DNA from: Pseudomonas sp. RC10
GTDB taxonomy: Bacteria > Pseudomonadota > Gammaproteobacteria > Pseudomonadales > Pseudomonadaceae
Assembly (NCBI RefSeq): GCF_038397775.1
Contig: NZ_CP151650.1
Coordinates: 5,971,001 to 6,035,000, forward strand
Length of the DNA stretch: 64,000 bases
Direction of reading: 5' to 3'
The translations under genes were made by a program, and so were the position numbers. The notes under the pieces are model-generated. The model saw nothing but the letters and a program-made list of their open reading frames with translations. It made no database searches and was not told the DNA's origin. Every line of letters begins with the position of its first letter. Position 1 is the first letter of the stretch. Positions 56,758-64,000 of the stretch are shown here, piece after piece.

Positions 56758-59190
56758 TCAACTTTTCAGTTCGGGTTGTAATTGTGGCGCCTCTTTTTCG
56801 AGCTCTTTCAGGTCTTCTTCGCTGAGCATATCTGCGATATCGCGCAGACGATCCACCACCCGGCCATTGACCGAATTTTCCGGGAACTGCCCCTCTTCAT
56901 CCGCCTCGCCCACCTCTTCTCCGACAAGCAGGCTCAGCGCCTCGTCCACCTGACGCACGGCATAGACATGGAACTGCCCCGCACGCACGGCTTGCAGCAC
57001 ACGCTCGTCGAGCATCAGCGTGGCGACGTTGGCCTGCGGGATGATTGCGCCTTGATCGCCTGTCAGACCCCGGGCTTCACAGAGTCGGAAAAAGCCTTCG
57101 ATCTTCTCGTTGACGCCGCCCACGGCCTGCACTTCACCGAATTGGTTGATGGAGCCGGTAATCGCGAAACATTGCTTGAGCGGCGTTTTCGACAACGCCG
57201 AGATCAGCGTGCAGACCTCGCCCAGCGAAGCGCTGTCGCCATCCACGTAACCGTAGGACTGTTCGAGGGCGATGCTCGCGGAAATCGCCAGCGGGAATTC
57301 CTGCGCATAACGGCTGCCCAGATACCCGGTGAGAATCATCACACCCTTGGAGTGAATCGGCTGACCGAGGTTGACCTCACGCTCGATGTCGACGATGCCG
57401 CTGCCGCCCGGATAGACCGTCGCGGAAATACGCGCTGGCACACCGAAGGCCGAGTCGCCGACTTCCAGTACGGTCAACCCGTTGCATTTGCCGACCGCTG
57501 CGCCTGTGGTGTCGATCAGGATGATCCCGGCAAGCATGTCGTCGAGAATCCGTGCCGAGACGCGACCGGTGCGTGTGGCTTTGGCCTTGAGTGCGCGCTC
57601 GATATGGCCCGCATCCGTGCGCTCGTCGTTGGCCAGGCTGCGAATGAAATCCGCCTCGCTGACCAACTGAAACAGATCACCGATACGCGCCGACAAACGC
57701 CCCTGATGCTCCGCCAGCCGAGCGCTGTAGGTCGCCAGACGGGCGACGGCATCGGCGGTCAACGGCGCCATACCCTCTTCCGAGGTGCGCGTTTTCAGCA
57801 ACTGCGCGAACTGCTCCAGACTCTCGTCGACCATCGGGATGTCTTCGTCGAAATCCACCAGCACCCGGAACATCTCCTGGAAGTCCGGATCGAGGTCTTG
57901 CAGCGTGTAATACAGTGAGCGGGCGCCAATGATGATGACTTTGACCTGCAATGGAATGGTCTGCGGCGTCAGGGTCACGGTCGCGATACGGCCCAGCTCG
58001 CCCAGCGGCGATTCCATCTTGAGCTTGCGCGATTGCAGCGAGCGTTTGAGGGCGTCCCACACGAACGGCTCGCTGAGCATTTTCTCGGCTTCGAGAATCA
58101 GGAAACCGCCGTTGGCCCGGTGAAAAGCCCCCGGACGCAGTTGGCGATACGTGGTGTACAGCGCGCCTTGGTCGGTGCTGTATTCGATACGCCCGAACAG
58201 GTTGTCGTAGGTCGGGTGCGGCTCGAACACCACAGGCGCCCCGCCGCTGGCTGAATGACCGACCACCAGGCTCGGGCAGTATTGCTCTTCCAGCAGCTTG
58301 CGCGCCTGAGCGTCGGTCTTGCTGTCGTCGACCAGTTGCTCGACCACCGTTTTCAGCAGGTTGACCTGCACAGCCTGCAGGTACGCGCAAACGGCGGCAT
58401 TCTCGGCGTACTGCTCCGAGAGCGGCGCCAGCAGCGGTTGCAGGGCCAGAATGATCGTCTCTTCATTTAGCTGACGCATCTGGTTGTTGGACTCGCGCTT
58501 CCACTGCGGCAGGCTGGCGAGCTCTTCATTCAAACGTTCTTCCAGCGCCGAAATATCGGTGTGAAAACGCTCGCGCTCGGCTTCCGGCAATTGTGAAAAC
58601 TCGGCCTCGTCCAACGCCTTGCCTTCCAGCATGGGCGTGAAGGCGATGTTGGTGCTGTCGCGATACAGCGCGATGTCCTTCTCCAGCGCCAAGCGCTCGA
58701 TCACGTCCAGTGCCTTGTCGTAGCGCTGATTGAAGGCACGGTCGATGGCGCTTTTCTTTTGCTGGTAAGACGGGTGCTCAAAGACTGCAGGAAAAGTCGA
58801 CAGCAGGTTGTCGATCAGTCCGTTTATGTCGGCGATGAACGAACTGGCGCTGCCCGGTGGCAGTTCCACGGCGCGAGGCTCGCGCGGTTCATCGAAGTTG
58901 TTGACGTAGACCCAGTCCGACGGGGTCTGCATGCGCTTGCCCTCGGCCTTGAGGTAGCGCTTGACGAACGAGAAGCGGCCGGTGCCGGGCTCACCCATGA
59001 CGAATACGTTGTAGCCGGGGCGCGGCATGGCGACCCCGAATTGCAAGGCCTCGACTGCTCGCTCCTGGCCGAGTACGCCGCGAAAGGGTTCCAGATCGTT
59101 GGTTGTCGTGAAGCTGAACTGTTCAGCGGAAAAGGGGCGGGTCAGCGCCTCGGGCGCAAGTCGCAGGCTGGCAGCTACAGAATCGGGCAT
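56758..59190 (-). CDS. Lon-like ATP-dependent protease (AAA_32 family)
   Basis: An 810-residue protease of the LonB/YcbZ-like group. The N-terminal AAA_32 region (about 30-500) has a P-loop-like GEPGTGRFSF in which the usual Walker A Lys is Arg. GGFLILEAEKMLSEPFVWDA is a Walker B-like segment. The Lon proteolytic domain (about 560-770) has the catalytic Ser in YVDGDSASLGEVC and Lys in GGVNEKIEGFFRLC, so the Ser-Lys dyad is intact. The start is ATG 59190 (MPDSVAASLRLAPEALTRPF). Substrates are unknown; these proteins act in the cytoplasm. It matches PA4576 by position. Confidence 0.93.
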   Translation of the reverse strand: MPDSVAASLRLAPEALTRPFSAEQFSFTTTNDLEPFRGVLGQERAVEALQFGVAMPRPGYNVFVMGEPGTGRFSFVKRYLKAEGKRMQTPSDWVYVNNFDEPREPRAVELPPGSASSFIADINGLIDNLLSTFPAVFEHPSYQQKKSAIDRAFNQRYDKALDVIERLALEKDIALYRDSTNIAFTPMLEGKALDEAEFSQLPEAERERFHTDISALEERLNEELASLPQWKRESNNQMRQLNEETIILALQPLLAPLSEQYAENAAVCAYLQAVQVNLLKTVVEQLVDDSKTDAQARKLLEEQYCPSLVVGHSASGGAPVVFEPHPTYDNLFGRIEYSTDQGALYTTYRQLRPGAFHRANGGFLILEAEKMLSEPFVWDALKRSLQSRKLKMESPLGELGRIATVTLTPQTIPLQVKVIIIGARSLYYTLQDLDPDFQEMFRVLVDFDEDIPMVDESLEQFAQLLKTRTSEEGMAPLTADAVARLATYSARLAEHQGRLSARIGDLFQLVSEADFIRSLANDERTDAGHIERALKAKATRTGRVSARILDDMLAGIILIDTTGAAVGKCNGLTVLEVGDSAFGVPARISATVYPGGSGIVDIEREVNLGQPIHSKGVMILTGYLGSRYAQEFPLAISASIALEQSYGYVDGDSASLGEVCTLISALSKTPLKQCFAITGSINQFGEVQAVGGVNEKIEGFFRLCEARGLTGDQGAIIPQANVATLMLDERVLQAVRAGQFHVYAVRQVDEALSLLVGEEVGEADEEGQFPENSVNGRVVDRLRDIADMLSEEDLKELEKEAPQLQPELKS

Positions 59191-59472
59191 CGGACATCCT
59201 TACATCAGGCGGGGCAGATGGGGGCATTCTGGCGCTCGCCGCACCAGACTGGCAAGGCAAGAACTCGCGCAATCGTTTTCTTGTTGAGGAAGCGACCTAC
59301 AAGCCCCAAAGGCCGGGGGCTACAGACAACAAACTGCAATAAACCACGGAACGTTCATATCGTGCCTAAACTCCAAGCTGCGCGGTCGGTAACAAATCGA
59401 ATAGCCGGCCCGACCTGACGCCCGTATCGGTCAGGACTCCGACCCTTGGTTGAAACAACAGAGACTAACGCT

Positions 59473-59961
59473 ATGAAACGGATTCTTCTTGGTACTCTCC
59501 TCGCCGCTGCATCCCTGAACGCCATGGCTCAAGCCCCGGGTGGCCCAGATTGCGGCTGGGGCAACATGCTGTTCGAAGGTCAACGCGGCACCCCGGCCCA
59601 CTTCCTGGCTTCCACCACCAACGGCACCTCCGGTAACGCCACCTTCGGCATGACCTCGGGCACCAACGGCTGCTCCACCAACAGCGCGCTGACGTACGGC
59701 GGCAAATCCTGGTTTGCCATGAACGGCATGATGGACGAGCTCTCCAAAGACATGGCGATGGGCCAAGGCGAAGCACTGACCACCTACGCGGTCGTGCTGG
59801 GCGTTGCACCGGAAGACCGTGCGCATTTCGCCGCCGTCACCCACGAGCACTACACCCAAATCTTCAACAAGGCAGACGCCACCGCTGAAGACGTGCACAC
59901 CAACACCATCGACGTCCTGAAAAACGATCCGACTCTGGCCAAATACGCAACCCAAGCCTAA
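59473..59961 (+). CDS. DUF3015 family exported protein
   Basis: A 162-residue protein with a signal peptide (MKRILLGTLLAAASLNAMA, cleavage before QAPG). The mature part has the DUF3015 pattern DCGWGNMLFEGQRG, NGTSGNATFGMTSGTNGC and a helical C-terminal half. Two Cys could pair in the periplasm. Function unknown. ATG 59473 is chosen because it starts the signal peptide. A strong terminator follows, so it is a single-gene unit. The 282 bases upstream hold no other gene. Confidence 0.9.
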   Translation: MKRILLGTLLAAASLNAMAQAPGGPDCGWGNMLFEGQRGTPAHFLASTTNGTSGNATFGMTSGTNGCSTNSALTYGGKSWFAMNGMMDELSKDMAMGQGEALTTYAVVLGVAPEDRAHFAAVTHEHYTQIFNKADATAEDVHTNTIDVLKNDPTLAKYATQA

Positions 59962-59971
59962 AGTCGTGCCA

Positions 59972-60002
59972 CCTGCCTCCCTGTCGGGAGGCAGGCTTTT
60001 AA
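59972..60002 (+). terminator. Intrinsic terminator of the DUF3015 gene
   Basis: CCTGCCTCCC pairs with GGGAGGCAGG around TGTC, followed by CTTTTAA, ten bases after the stop. Confidence 0.85.
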
Positions 60003-60036
60003 TGCCTTCCGCCTCTTTTTGATTAGTTGCCACTCT

Positions 60037-61896
60037 ATGCTCAAACGCCTTGCCTGGCTGGTGCTCTGTGTCTGCGCCCCGCTGTCCGCCGCGCCTCACG
60101 TCGATAACGAACGTTTGCAGCAACTGGCCGATTCCCGGTTCTGGATCGCGATCGGCCACTATGAATCCGGCAAGCTGGGTGGCTGGCGCAGTTATGTCGA
60201 TGACCCCAAATTCTTCCTGGCCACCCATGGTGCCCATGACCCTAAAGCCGAGCTGGCCGCGACCCTCGAAGCGATCTATCGCCCGGTCGTGCAAGGCAAG
60301 GAAGACCTGCACCCGCAATGCGTCTATCCCTCGCGCACGCGTTTTCTGCGGGACGAGCTGAAGCTCACTGACCTGCCCGCCGTGGACTGCAAAGAATTCA
60401 ACAAGTGGTTCTCCGATGTGGCGCCGGACAGCACGGTCATGATCTTCCCCGCCGCATACCTCAATAGCCCGTCGTCGATGTTCGGCCACACGCTGCTGCG
60501 TATCGACCAGGCCAATGTGCAGGCAAACAAAACGGCGTTGCTCAGCTATGCGATCAACTTCGGCGCCTACATCGAAGGCTCCGACAACAGCATTCTCTAC
60601 GCCTGGAAAGGCCTGATGGGCGGCTACCCCGGCCTGTTCGCGCTCGTGCCGTATCAGGAAAAACTCTCCGAGTACCGTAGTCTCGAAAACCGCGACCTGT
60701 GGGAATACCGCCTGAACCTGACGCCGGAAGAAACGCGGCGCATGGTCGAGCACGTGTGGGAACTCAAGCAGATTCGCTTCGGCTATTTCTTCTTCGACGA
60801 AAACTGTTCGTACCGGCTGCTGGAGCTGTTGCAGGTCGCGCGCCCGAGCCTGAACCTGACACCGCAATTTCAGCTCACGGCCATTCCCACCGACACTGTG
60901 CGGGCTGTTAAAGAAGCCGGTTTGGTCGAGAAAATCGACTATCGCCCCTCCAAGGAACGCGAACTGCTGAGCCGCGCCGAACCGTTGAATCACGATGAGA
61001 AACAGTGGGTGCTGAAGGTGAGCGCCGACCAGAAGCAAATGCAGACGCCGGAATACCTTGCGGTGCCGAAAGAACGCCGGGCGTTGATTCAGGACGCAGC
61101 CTATCGATTGGAGCGTTACCGCGCCAATGGTGAGGAGCGTGACGCTGCAAGGTCGCAACGCAGCTACGACCTGCTGCGGGCGATCAGCACCAACCCGCCG
61201 CCTGCGCTTGATATCGAGCGTCCGGGTTTGCCTGAAGACGGCCACGAATCGCGCACCTGGCAGTTGGGCGCAGGCACGCGTGACGATAAGGCCTTCGCGG
61301 AATATGGGTTGCGCATGGCTTATCACGACCTGAACGACAACGCTTACGGCTTCCCGCTCGGCGCGCAGATCGAGATTCTTCAGTTAAAGCTGCGCCAGTA
61401 CGAGAACAACAAGTGGCAGGTGCAGCAACTGGACCTTGCGACCATCCGCTCACTGACGCCACGCAACGAACTCTTGCAGCCTTGGTCGTGGCAGGTCGCA
61501 GGCGGTCTGGAGCGCGTGTTGGGTAAGCATGGCGACGAAAATCTGGTGAGCCACGTGAACGGTGGCGCGGGCGGGACATGGAAGCTGGGGGATGACGTGC
61601 TGGGCTTTGCGCTGGGCACGGTGCGCATCGAGCACAACAATGATTTCGACGCGCTCGTTTCGCCTGCTGCGGGCTTTGACAGCGGGGTACTGTGGCGCAA
61701 TCCGCTGGGCAATTTGAGTCTTGAGGGCAAGGGCGATTACTTCACCAACGGCGAAGTGCGACGCACGATCAGTCTGAACCAACAGTGGGAATTGTCGCGA
61801 AACCTGGGCTTGCGGTTGAGCGCCCAACGCGAGTTCAGCGAGCTGACGTCGCCGGTGAATGAGGTGATGCTGGAGTTAAAGTGGTATCACTATTGA
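60037..61896 (+). CDS. DUF4105 (Lnb N-terminal periplasmic domain) family protein
   Basis: A 619-residue exported protein. The signal peptide MLKRLAWLVLCVCAPLSAA ends before PHVDNER. The DUF4105 core (about 140-320) has NSPSSMFGHTLLRID and FFFDENCSYRLLELLQVARP, whose His and Cys resemble a papain-like (NlpC-type) catalytic pair; enzymatic activity is inferred only. The C-terminal half alternates short strands and ends in VNEVMLELKWYHY, like an outer-membrane barrel. ATG 60037 is preferred over an upstream TTG. Function unknown. Confidence 0.88.
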   Translation: MLKRLAWLVLCVCAPLSAAPHVDNERLQQLADSRFWIAIGHYESGKLGGWRSYVDDPKFFLATHGAHDPKAELAATLEAIYRPVVQGKEDLHPQCVYPSRTRFLRDELKLTDLPAVDCKEFNKWFSDVAPDSTVMIFPAAYLNSPSSMFGHTLLRIDQANVQANKTALLSYAINFGAYIEGSDNSILYAWKGLMGGYPGLFALVPYQEKLSEYRSLENRDLWEYRLNLTPEETRRMVEHVWELKQIRFGYFFFDENCSYRLLELLQVARPSLNLTPQFQLTAIPTDTVRAVKEAGLVEKIDYRPSKERELLSRAEPLNHDEKQWVLKVSADQKQMQTPEYLAVPKERRALIQDAAYRLERYRANGEERDAARSQRSYDLLRAISTNPPPALDIERPGLPEDGHESRTWQLGAGTRDDKAFAEYGLRMAYHDLNDNAYGFPLGAQIEILQLKLRQYENNKWQVQQLDLATIRSLTPRNELLQPWSWQVAGGLERVLGKHGDENLVSHVNGGAGGTWKLGDDVLGFALGTVRIEHNNDFDALVSPAAGFDSGVLWRNPLGNLSLEGKGDYFTNGEVRRTISLNQQWELSRNLGLRLSAQREFSELTSPVNEVMLELKWYHY

Positions 61897-61972
61897 GGCG
61901 AGAGGCCTTACCCATTGCTATCGCAGTGTGTCTGACACGCCTCGGTCGCCCGGTTTTGCTGCCGCTTCGCGC

Positions 61973-62116
61973 CAGATCGCAGGCAAGCCAGCTCCCACGC
62001 CTTGCAGAAGCAAAAGCAAAAGCAAAAGCAAAAGCAAGCAGACAGGCGGGCGGGCGACGCGATTCGGGCTCTTGATTCTGGCCGAAGGCCGTGGGAGTTG
62101 GCTTGCCTACGATCTG
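61973..62116. repeat. REP-type inverted repeat pair
   Basis: CAGATCGCAGGCAAGCCAGC plus TCCCACG (61973-61999) and its near-inverse (62090-62116) form a fourth Pseudomonas REP doublet. Its 90-base loop contains the hexanucleotide microsatellite. Confidence 0.85.
62008..62039. repeat. Hexanucleotide microsatellite (AAGCAA)n
   Basis: About five consecutive copies of the hexamer AAGCAA (AAGCAAAAGCAAAAGCAAAA onward) inside the loop of the REP pair. It is non-coding as far as can be seen, so length change here would not alter a protein. Confidence 0.85.
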
Positions 62117-62271
62117 CTGCGAAGCAGCAGTAGAACCTGACAACGCGATCTACCTGACCCGCCACGCGTGCCGGGTTTGCTATCACTGCGCAATGGATCG
62201 CAGGCAAGGTAGAGCCCCACCCCGGCAGCTCTTACGCCTTCGGCAGAAGCAAGAGCAGACTGGCCGCGCAC

Positions 62272-62469
62272 TCACGCCACCTTCGCGGTATACCCCTCCT
62301 CCACAATCAACCCGATGATCTGATCGGCCGGCAGTTGGCTTTGCACGACCATCTCACCTTTGGCCAGGTCGATCTGCACGTCGGCACTCGGGTCTTCGCC
62401 TTTGATCGCGTTGGTGACGGCGCGCACGCAGTGGCCGCAGGTCATACCTTGAACGTTGAAGGTTTGCAT
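62272..62469 (-). CDS. copZ: Copper chaperone CopZ (heavy-metal-associated domain)
   Basis: A 65-residue single HMA-domain protein. The metal motif GMTCGHC has C11 and C14. It carries Cu(I) in the cytoplasm to the export ATPase. The start ATG 62469 has AGGAG upstream; a longer open frame to 62589 crosses the operator and is rejected. A CueR-type operator lies about 50 bases upstream, and a copA-type ATPase gene is nearby on the other strand with the same kind of operator. Confidence 0.95.
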   Translation of the reverse strand: MQTFNVQGMTCGHCVRAVTNAIKGEDPSADVQIDLAKGEMVVQSQLPADQIIGLIVEEGYTAKVA

Positions 62470-62517
62470 GTCGTGACTCCTCGATTGAGTGAAACCCGCT
62501 GAATGTCGGCATGTTCG

Positions 62518-62540
62518 ACCTTCCCATCGGGGCAAGGTCA
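62518..62540 (-). promoter_or_regulatory. CueR-type operator/promoter of copZ
   Basis: On the minus strand TTGACC (-35, 62535-62540) overlaps ACCTTGCC-CCGAT-GGGAAGGT (62518-62538), an 8-5-8 dyad with one mismatch. This is the layout of CueR/MerR-family promoters, where the regulator twists a long spacer. The -10 is not clear. The cueR gene itself is not in the window. Confidence 0.82.
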
Positions 62541-62623
62541 AGTTTTGATTGAATCTGCCGGGCTGGTATTCGGTCGTGCTCTGAGCCAAAGTGTTTCATC
62601 AACGTACATCAGGAGAATCGGCC

Positions 62624-63004
62624 ATGGGCGGGTCTGCCTTTCGCATCGCAGGTTTTATCGGTCTGCTGGCCTCCGCATCCTGGGCTCAGGCGGACGAAGA
62701 TTATGGCGTGCTCATCATTTCCCGCGAACGGCTGGAAGTCGCCACGTCCTGTGAAATTGGCATTTATATGCAGGATCAACTCGTCGGCCGCCTGTTCCAG
62801 GAAGAGTCCCGCTCGTTCAACCTGCCCGCCGGTAACATCTCTGTGCGCCTGCGTGTGCTGCCCGGCCAGATGCCCGGTTGCTCACCCGGCATTGAAGCGC
62901 AGAACAACACCGCCCTGCACATCAACGCTGGCGACGTTCTGAAGTACCGTATCGCGTCGGGGCCGAACGGCATGTACCTCAAGCGCGCCGAGTTGAATTA
63001 CTAA
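62624..63004 (+). CDS. Unknown exported protein inside the copper locus, 126 aa
   Basis: I do not recognise a named family. The start ATG 62624 follows AGGAGAATCGGCC. A signal peptide ends at ASWAQA before DEDYG. The mature part (about 100 residues) is beta-rich, with two Cys (VATSCEIGIYMQDQ and GQMPGCSPGIEAQN) that may form a disulfide, and resembles a small PEGA-like beta-sandwich (QLVGRLFQEESRSFNLPAG). It is divergent from copZ across the copZ operator and lies about 100 bases upstream of the copA-type gene. A link with copper is inferred from position only. Confidence 0.8.
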   Translation: MGGSAFRIAGFIGLLASASWAQADEDYGVLIISRERLEVATSCEIGIYMQDQLVGRLFQEESRSFNLPAGNISVRLRVLPGQMPGCSPGIEAQNNTALHINAGDVLKYRIASGPNGMYLKRAELNY

Positions 63005-63044
63005 GCCTGAAAAAGCACACCCTCCTTCGCTCAAAAATCGAGAC

Positions 63045-63068
63045 TTGACCTTGCCCACGTGGCAAGGT
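63045..63068 (+). promoter_or_regulatory. CueR-type operator/promoter of the copA-type ATPase
   Basis: TTGACC (63045-63050) overlaps a perfect 8-5-8 dyad ACCTTGCC-CACGT-GGCAAGGT (63048-63068). The half-site sequence is the same as at the copZ operator. It lies about 40 bases upstream of the ATPase start, so copper induction through CueR is expected. Confidence 0.88.
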
Positions 63069-63106
63069 TGATCCTTGTCGGCAATTGCCTTCAAGGAGTC
63101 CTCAGG

Positions 63107-64000
63107 ATGTCCATTCCCGATACGTTCGACCTGCCCATCACCGGCATGACCTGCGCCAGTTGCGCGGGACGTGTCGAGCGGGCGCTGCGCAAAGTCCCTG
63201 GCGTGAAGAACGCCACCGTCAACCTCGCCAACGAACGCGCCCACGTCGAAGTCCTCGACAAGATCGACCCTGCGAACCTGATCGCGGCGGTGGATAAAGC
63301 CGGTTACGGCGCCAGCCTTGAGCAGAATCCTGGTGTTCAGGAAGCCGAGCAGCTGAAACGTCATGACAGCGAACGTTGGCACCTGATTCTGGCCATCGTG
63401 CTCGCTCTGCCGCTGGTGCTTCCGATGCTGCTGCAGCCATTTGGCGTGCATTGGATGCTCCCCGCCTGGGTCCAGCTTCTGCTGGCCACACCTGTGCAAT
63501 TCTTCCTTGGCGCGCGCTTCTACGTCGCAGCGTTCAAGGCCGTGCGGGCGATGGCGGGGAACATGGACCTGCTGGTCGCACTCGGCACCAGCGCAGGTTA
63601 CGGGCTGAGCGTTTATCAATGGCTCATCACGCCAACAGGGGCCATGCCGCACCTGTATTTCGAAGCCTCAGCCGTGGTCATCGCCTTAGTGTTGCTGGGC
63701 AAATATTTGGAGAGCAGCGCCAAGCGACAGACCTCCAGCGCGATTCGGGCACTGGAAGCCATGCGACCCGAACGGGCGATTCGGGTCGTCGACGGGCAAG
63801 AAGCCGAGGTGGCGATCAGCGCATTGAAAGTAGGCGATCTTGTGCGCGTCAAACCCGGCGAGCGTTTTCCGGTAGACGGTGAAGTCGTCGAGGGTCAAAG
63901 CCATGCAGACGAAGCGCTGATCAGCGGTGAAAGCCTGCCGGTCGCCAAACAGCCCGGCGACAGGGTCACAGGCGGCGCGATCAATGGCGAAGGCCGCCTG
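63107..64000 (+). CDS. copA: Copper-exporting P1B-type ATPase, 3' part beyond the window
   Basis: The first 298 codons of a heavy-metal P-type ATPase (CopA/CueA type) that exports Cu(I) across the inner membrane. There is one N-terminal HMA domain with GMTCASCAGRV (C16, C19). Membrane helices follow from about residue 95 (LILAIVLALPLVLPMLL, WVQLLLATPVQFFLGARFY, NMDLLVALGTSAGYGLSVY, PHLYFEASAVVIALVLLGKY). The actuator domain has ISGESLPVAKQ. The CPC membrane motif and DKTGT phosphorylation site lie outside the window. The ATG at 63107 follows AAGGAG. It could also be called cueA in this genus. Confidence 0.96.
   Translation, partial: MSIPDTFDLPITGMTCASCAGRVERALRKVPGVKNATVNLANERAHVEVLDKIDPANLIAAVDKAGYGASLEQNPGVQEAEQLKRHDSERWHLILAIVLALPLVLPMLLQPFGVHWMLPAWVQLLLATPVQFFLGARFYVAAFKAVRAMAGNMDLLVALGTSAGYGLSVYQWLITPTGAMPHLYFEASAVVIALVLLGKYLESSAKRQTSSAIRALEAMRPERAIRVVDGQEAEVAISALKVGDLVRVKPGERFPVDGEVVEGQSHADEALISGESLPVAKQPGDRVTGGAINGEGRL

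Larger units (their letters stand above)
61897..62271. other. Repeat-rich intergenic region with no supported gene
   Basis: This 375-base stretch between the DUF4105 gene and copZ contains a REP-type inverted pair, a hexanucleotide microsatellite and a third degenerate REP unit near 62195-62250. Short frames crossing it on both strands have repeat-derived translations (for example runs of KAKAKA) and are not genes. Confidence 0.8.

Noticed and set aside
61835..62318. Several 60-100 codon frames over the REP and microsatellite region
   Set aside because: Their sequences are products of the repeats (KAKAKA, CFCFCF) with no start signals.

Overview
The window is chromosomal DNA of a Pseudomonas species, probably of the fluorescens/syringae/putida side of the genus rather than P. 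aeruginosa. The GC content is high, Pseudomonas REP-type inverted repeats are present, and from about 19 kb to the end the gene order follows what I remember of the P. aeruginosa PAO1 block PA4542 to PA4580 (clpB, pgeF, rluD, bamD, pilSR, thiO, minor pilins, ispH, fkpB, lspA, ileS, ribF, murJ, rpsT, creA, proB, obgE, rpmA, rplU, ispB, fklB, yqhA-like, Lon-like protease). The species cannot be fixed from this sequence alone.

Layout. 1-760: the right end of an IS3-family insertion sequence. 839-17299 (minus): one gene for a 5,486-residue autotransporter made of PATR repeats organised in eight large modules. 17300-18313: AT-rich DNA and a small unknown gene. 18314-18922: a four-gene tRNA operon (Asn, Pro, Lys, Pro). 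19080-28122: core genes clpB (with a sigma-32-type promoter), pgeF, rluD, bamD, a PP0621-like gene and pilSR. 28142-29208: a two-gene MNT nucleotidyltransferase / HEPN-like cassette with a paired palindromic operator, inserted between pilR and thiO. 30499-40567: two sets of type IV pilus minor pilin genes. The first (fimT-pilV-pilW-pilX-pilY1-pilE) reads rightward. The second (pilV-pilW-pilX-pilE reading leftward, with a divergent fimT) has no pilY1 and meets the first tail to tail. 40574-53629: ispH-fkpB-lspA-ileS-ribF, murJ, rpsT, creA, proB, obgE, rpmA-rplU and ispB. 53900-61896: a small gene under a Fur-like box, fklB, DUF6482, a UPF0114 membrane protein, a small conserved gene, a Lon-like protease, DUF3015 and DUF4105 genes. 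62272-64000: a copper group (copZ, an unknown exported protein and the 5' part of a copA-type ATPase) with two CueR-type operators.

How the genes work together. PilS/PilR form the two-component system of type IV pilus expression. The minor pilins and PilY1 prime the pilus, and BamD (with the Bam complex) is expected to insert the autotransporter beta-barrel. ileS, lspA, fkpB and ispH form one leftward, tightly overlapped housekeeping operon. The copper genes form a cytoplasmic chaperone plus export pump module.

Best candidates for a second look: the giant modular autotransporter, the MNT/HEPN-like cassette with fused winged helix and degenerate HEPN motif, the duplicated minor pilin set, the Fur-like box over the promoter of the small gene at 53911, and the unknown exported protein inside the copper locus.
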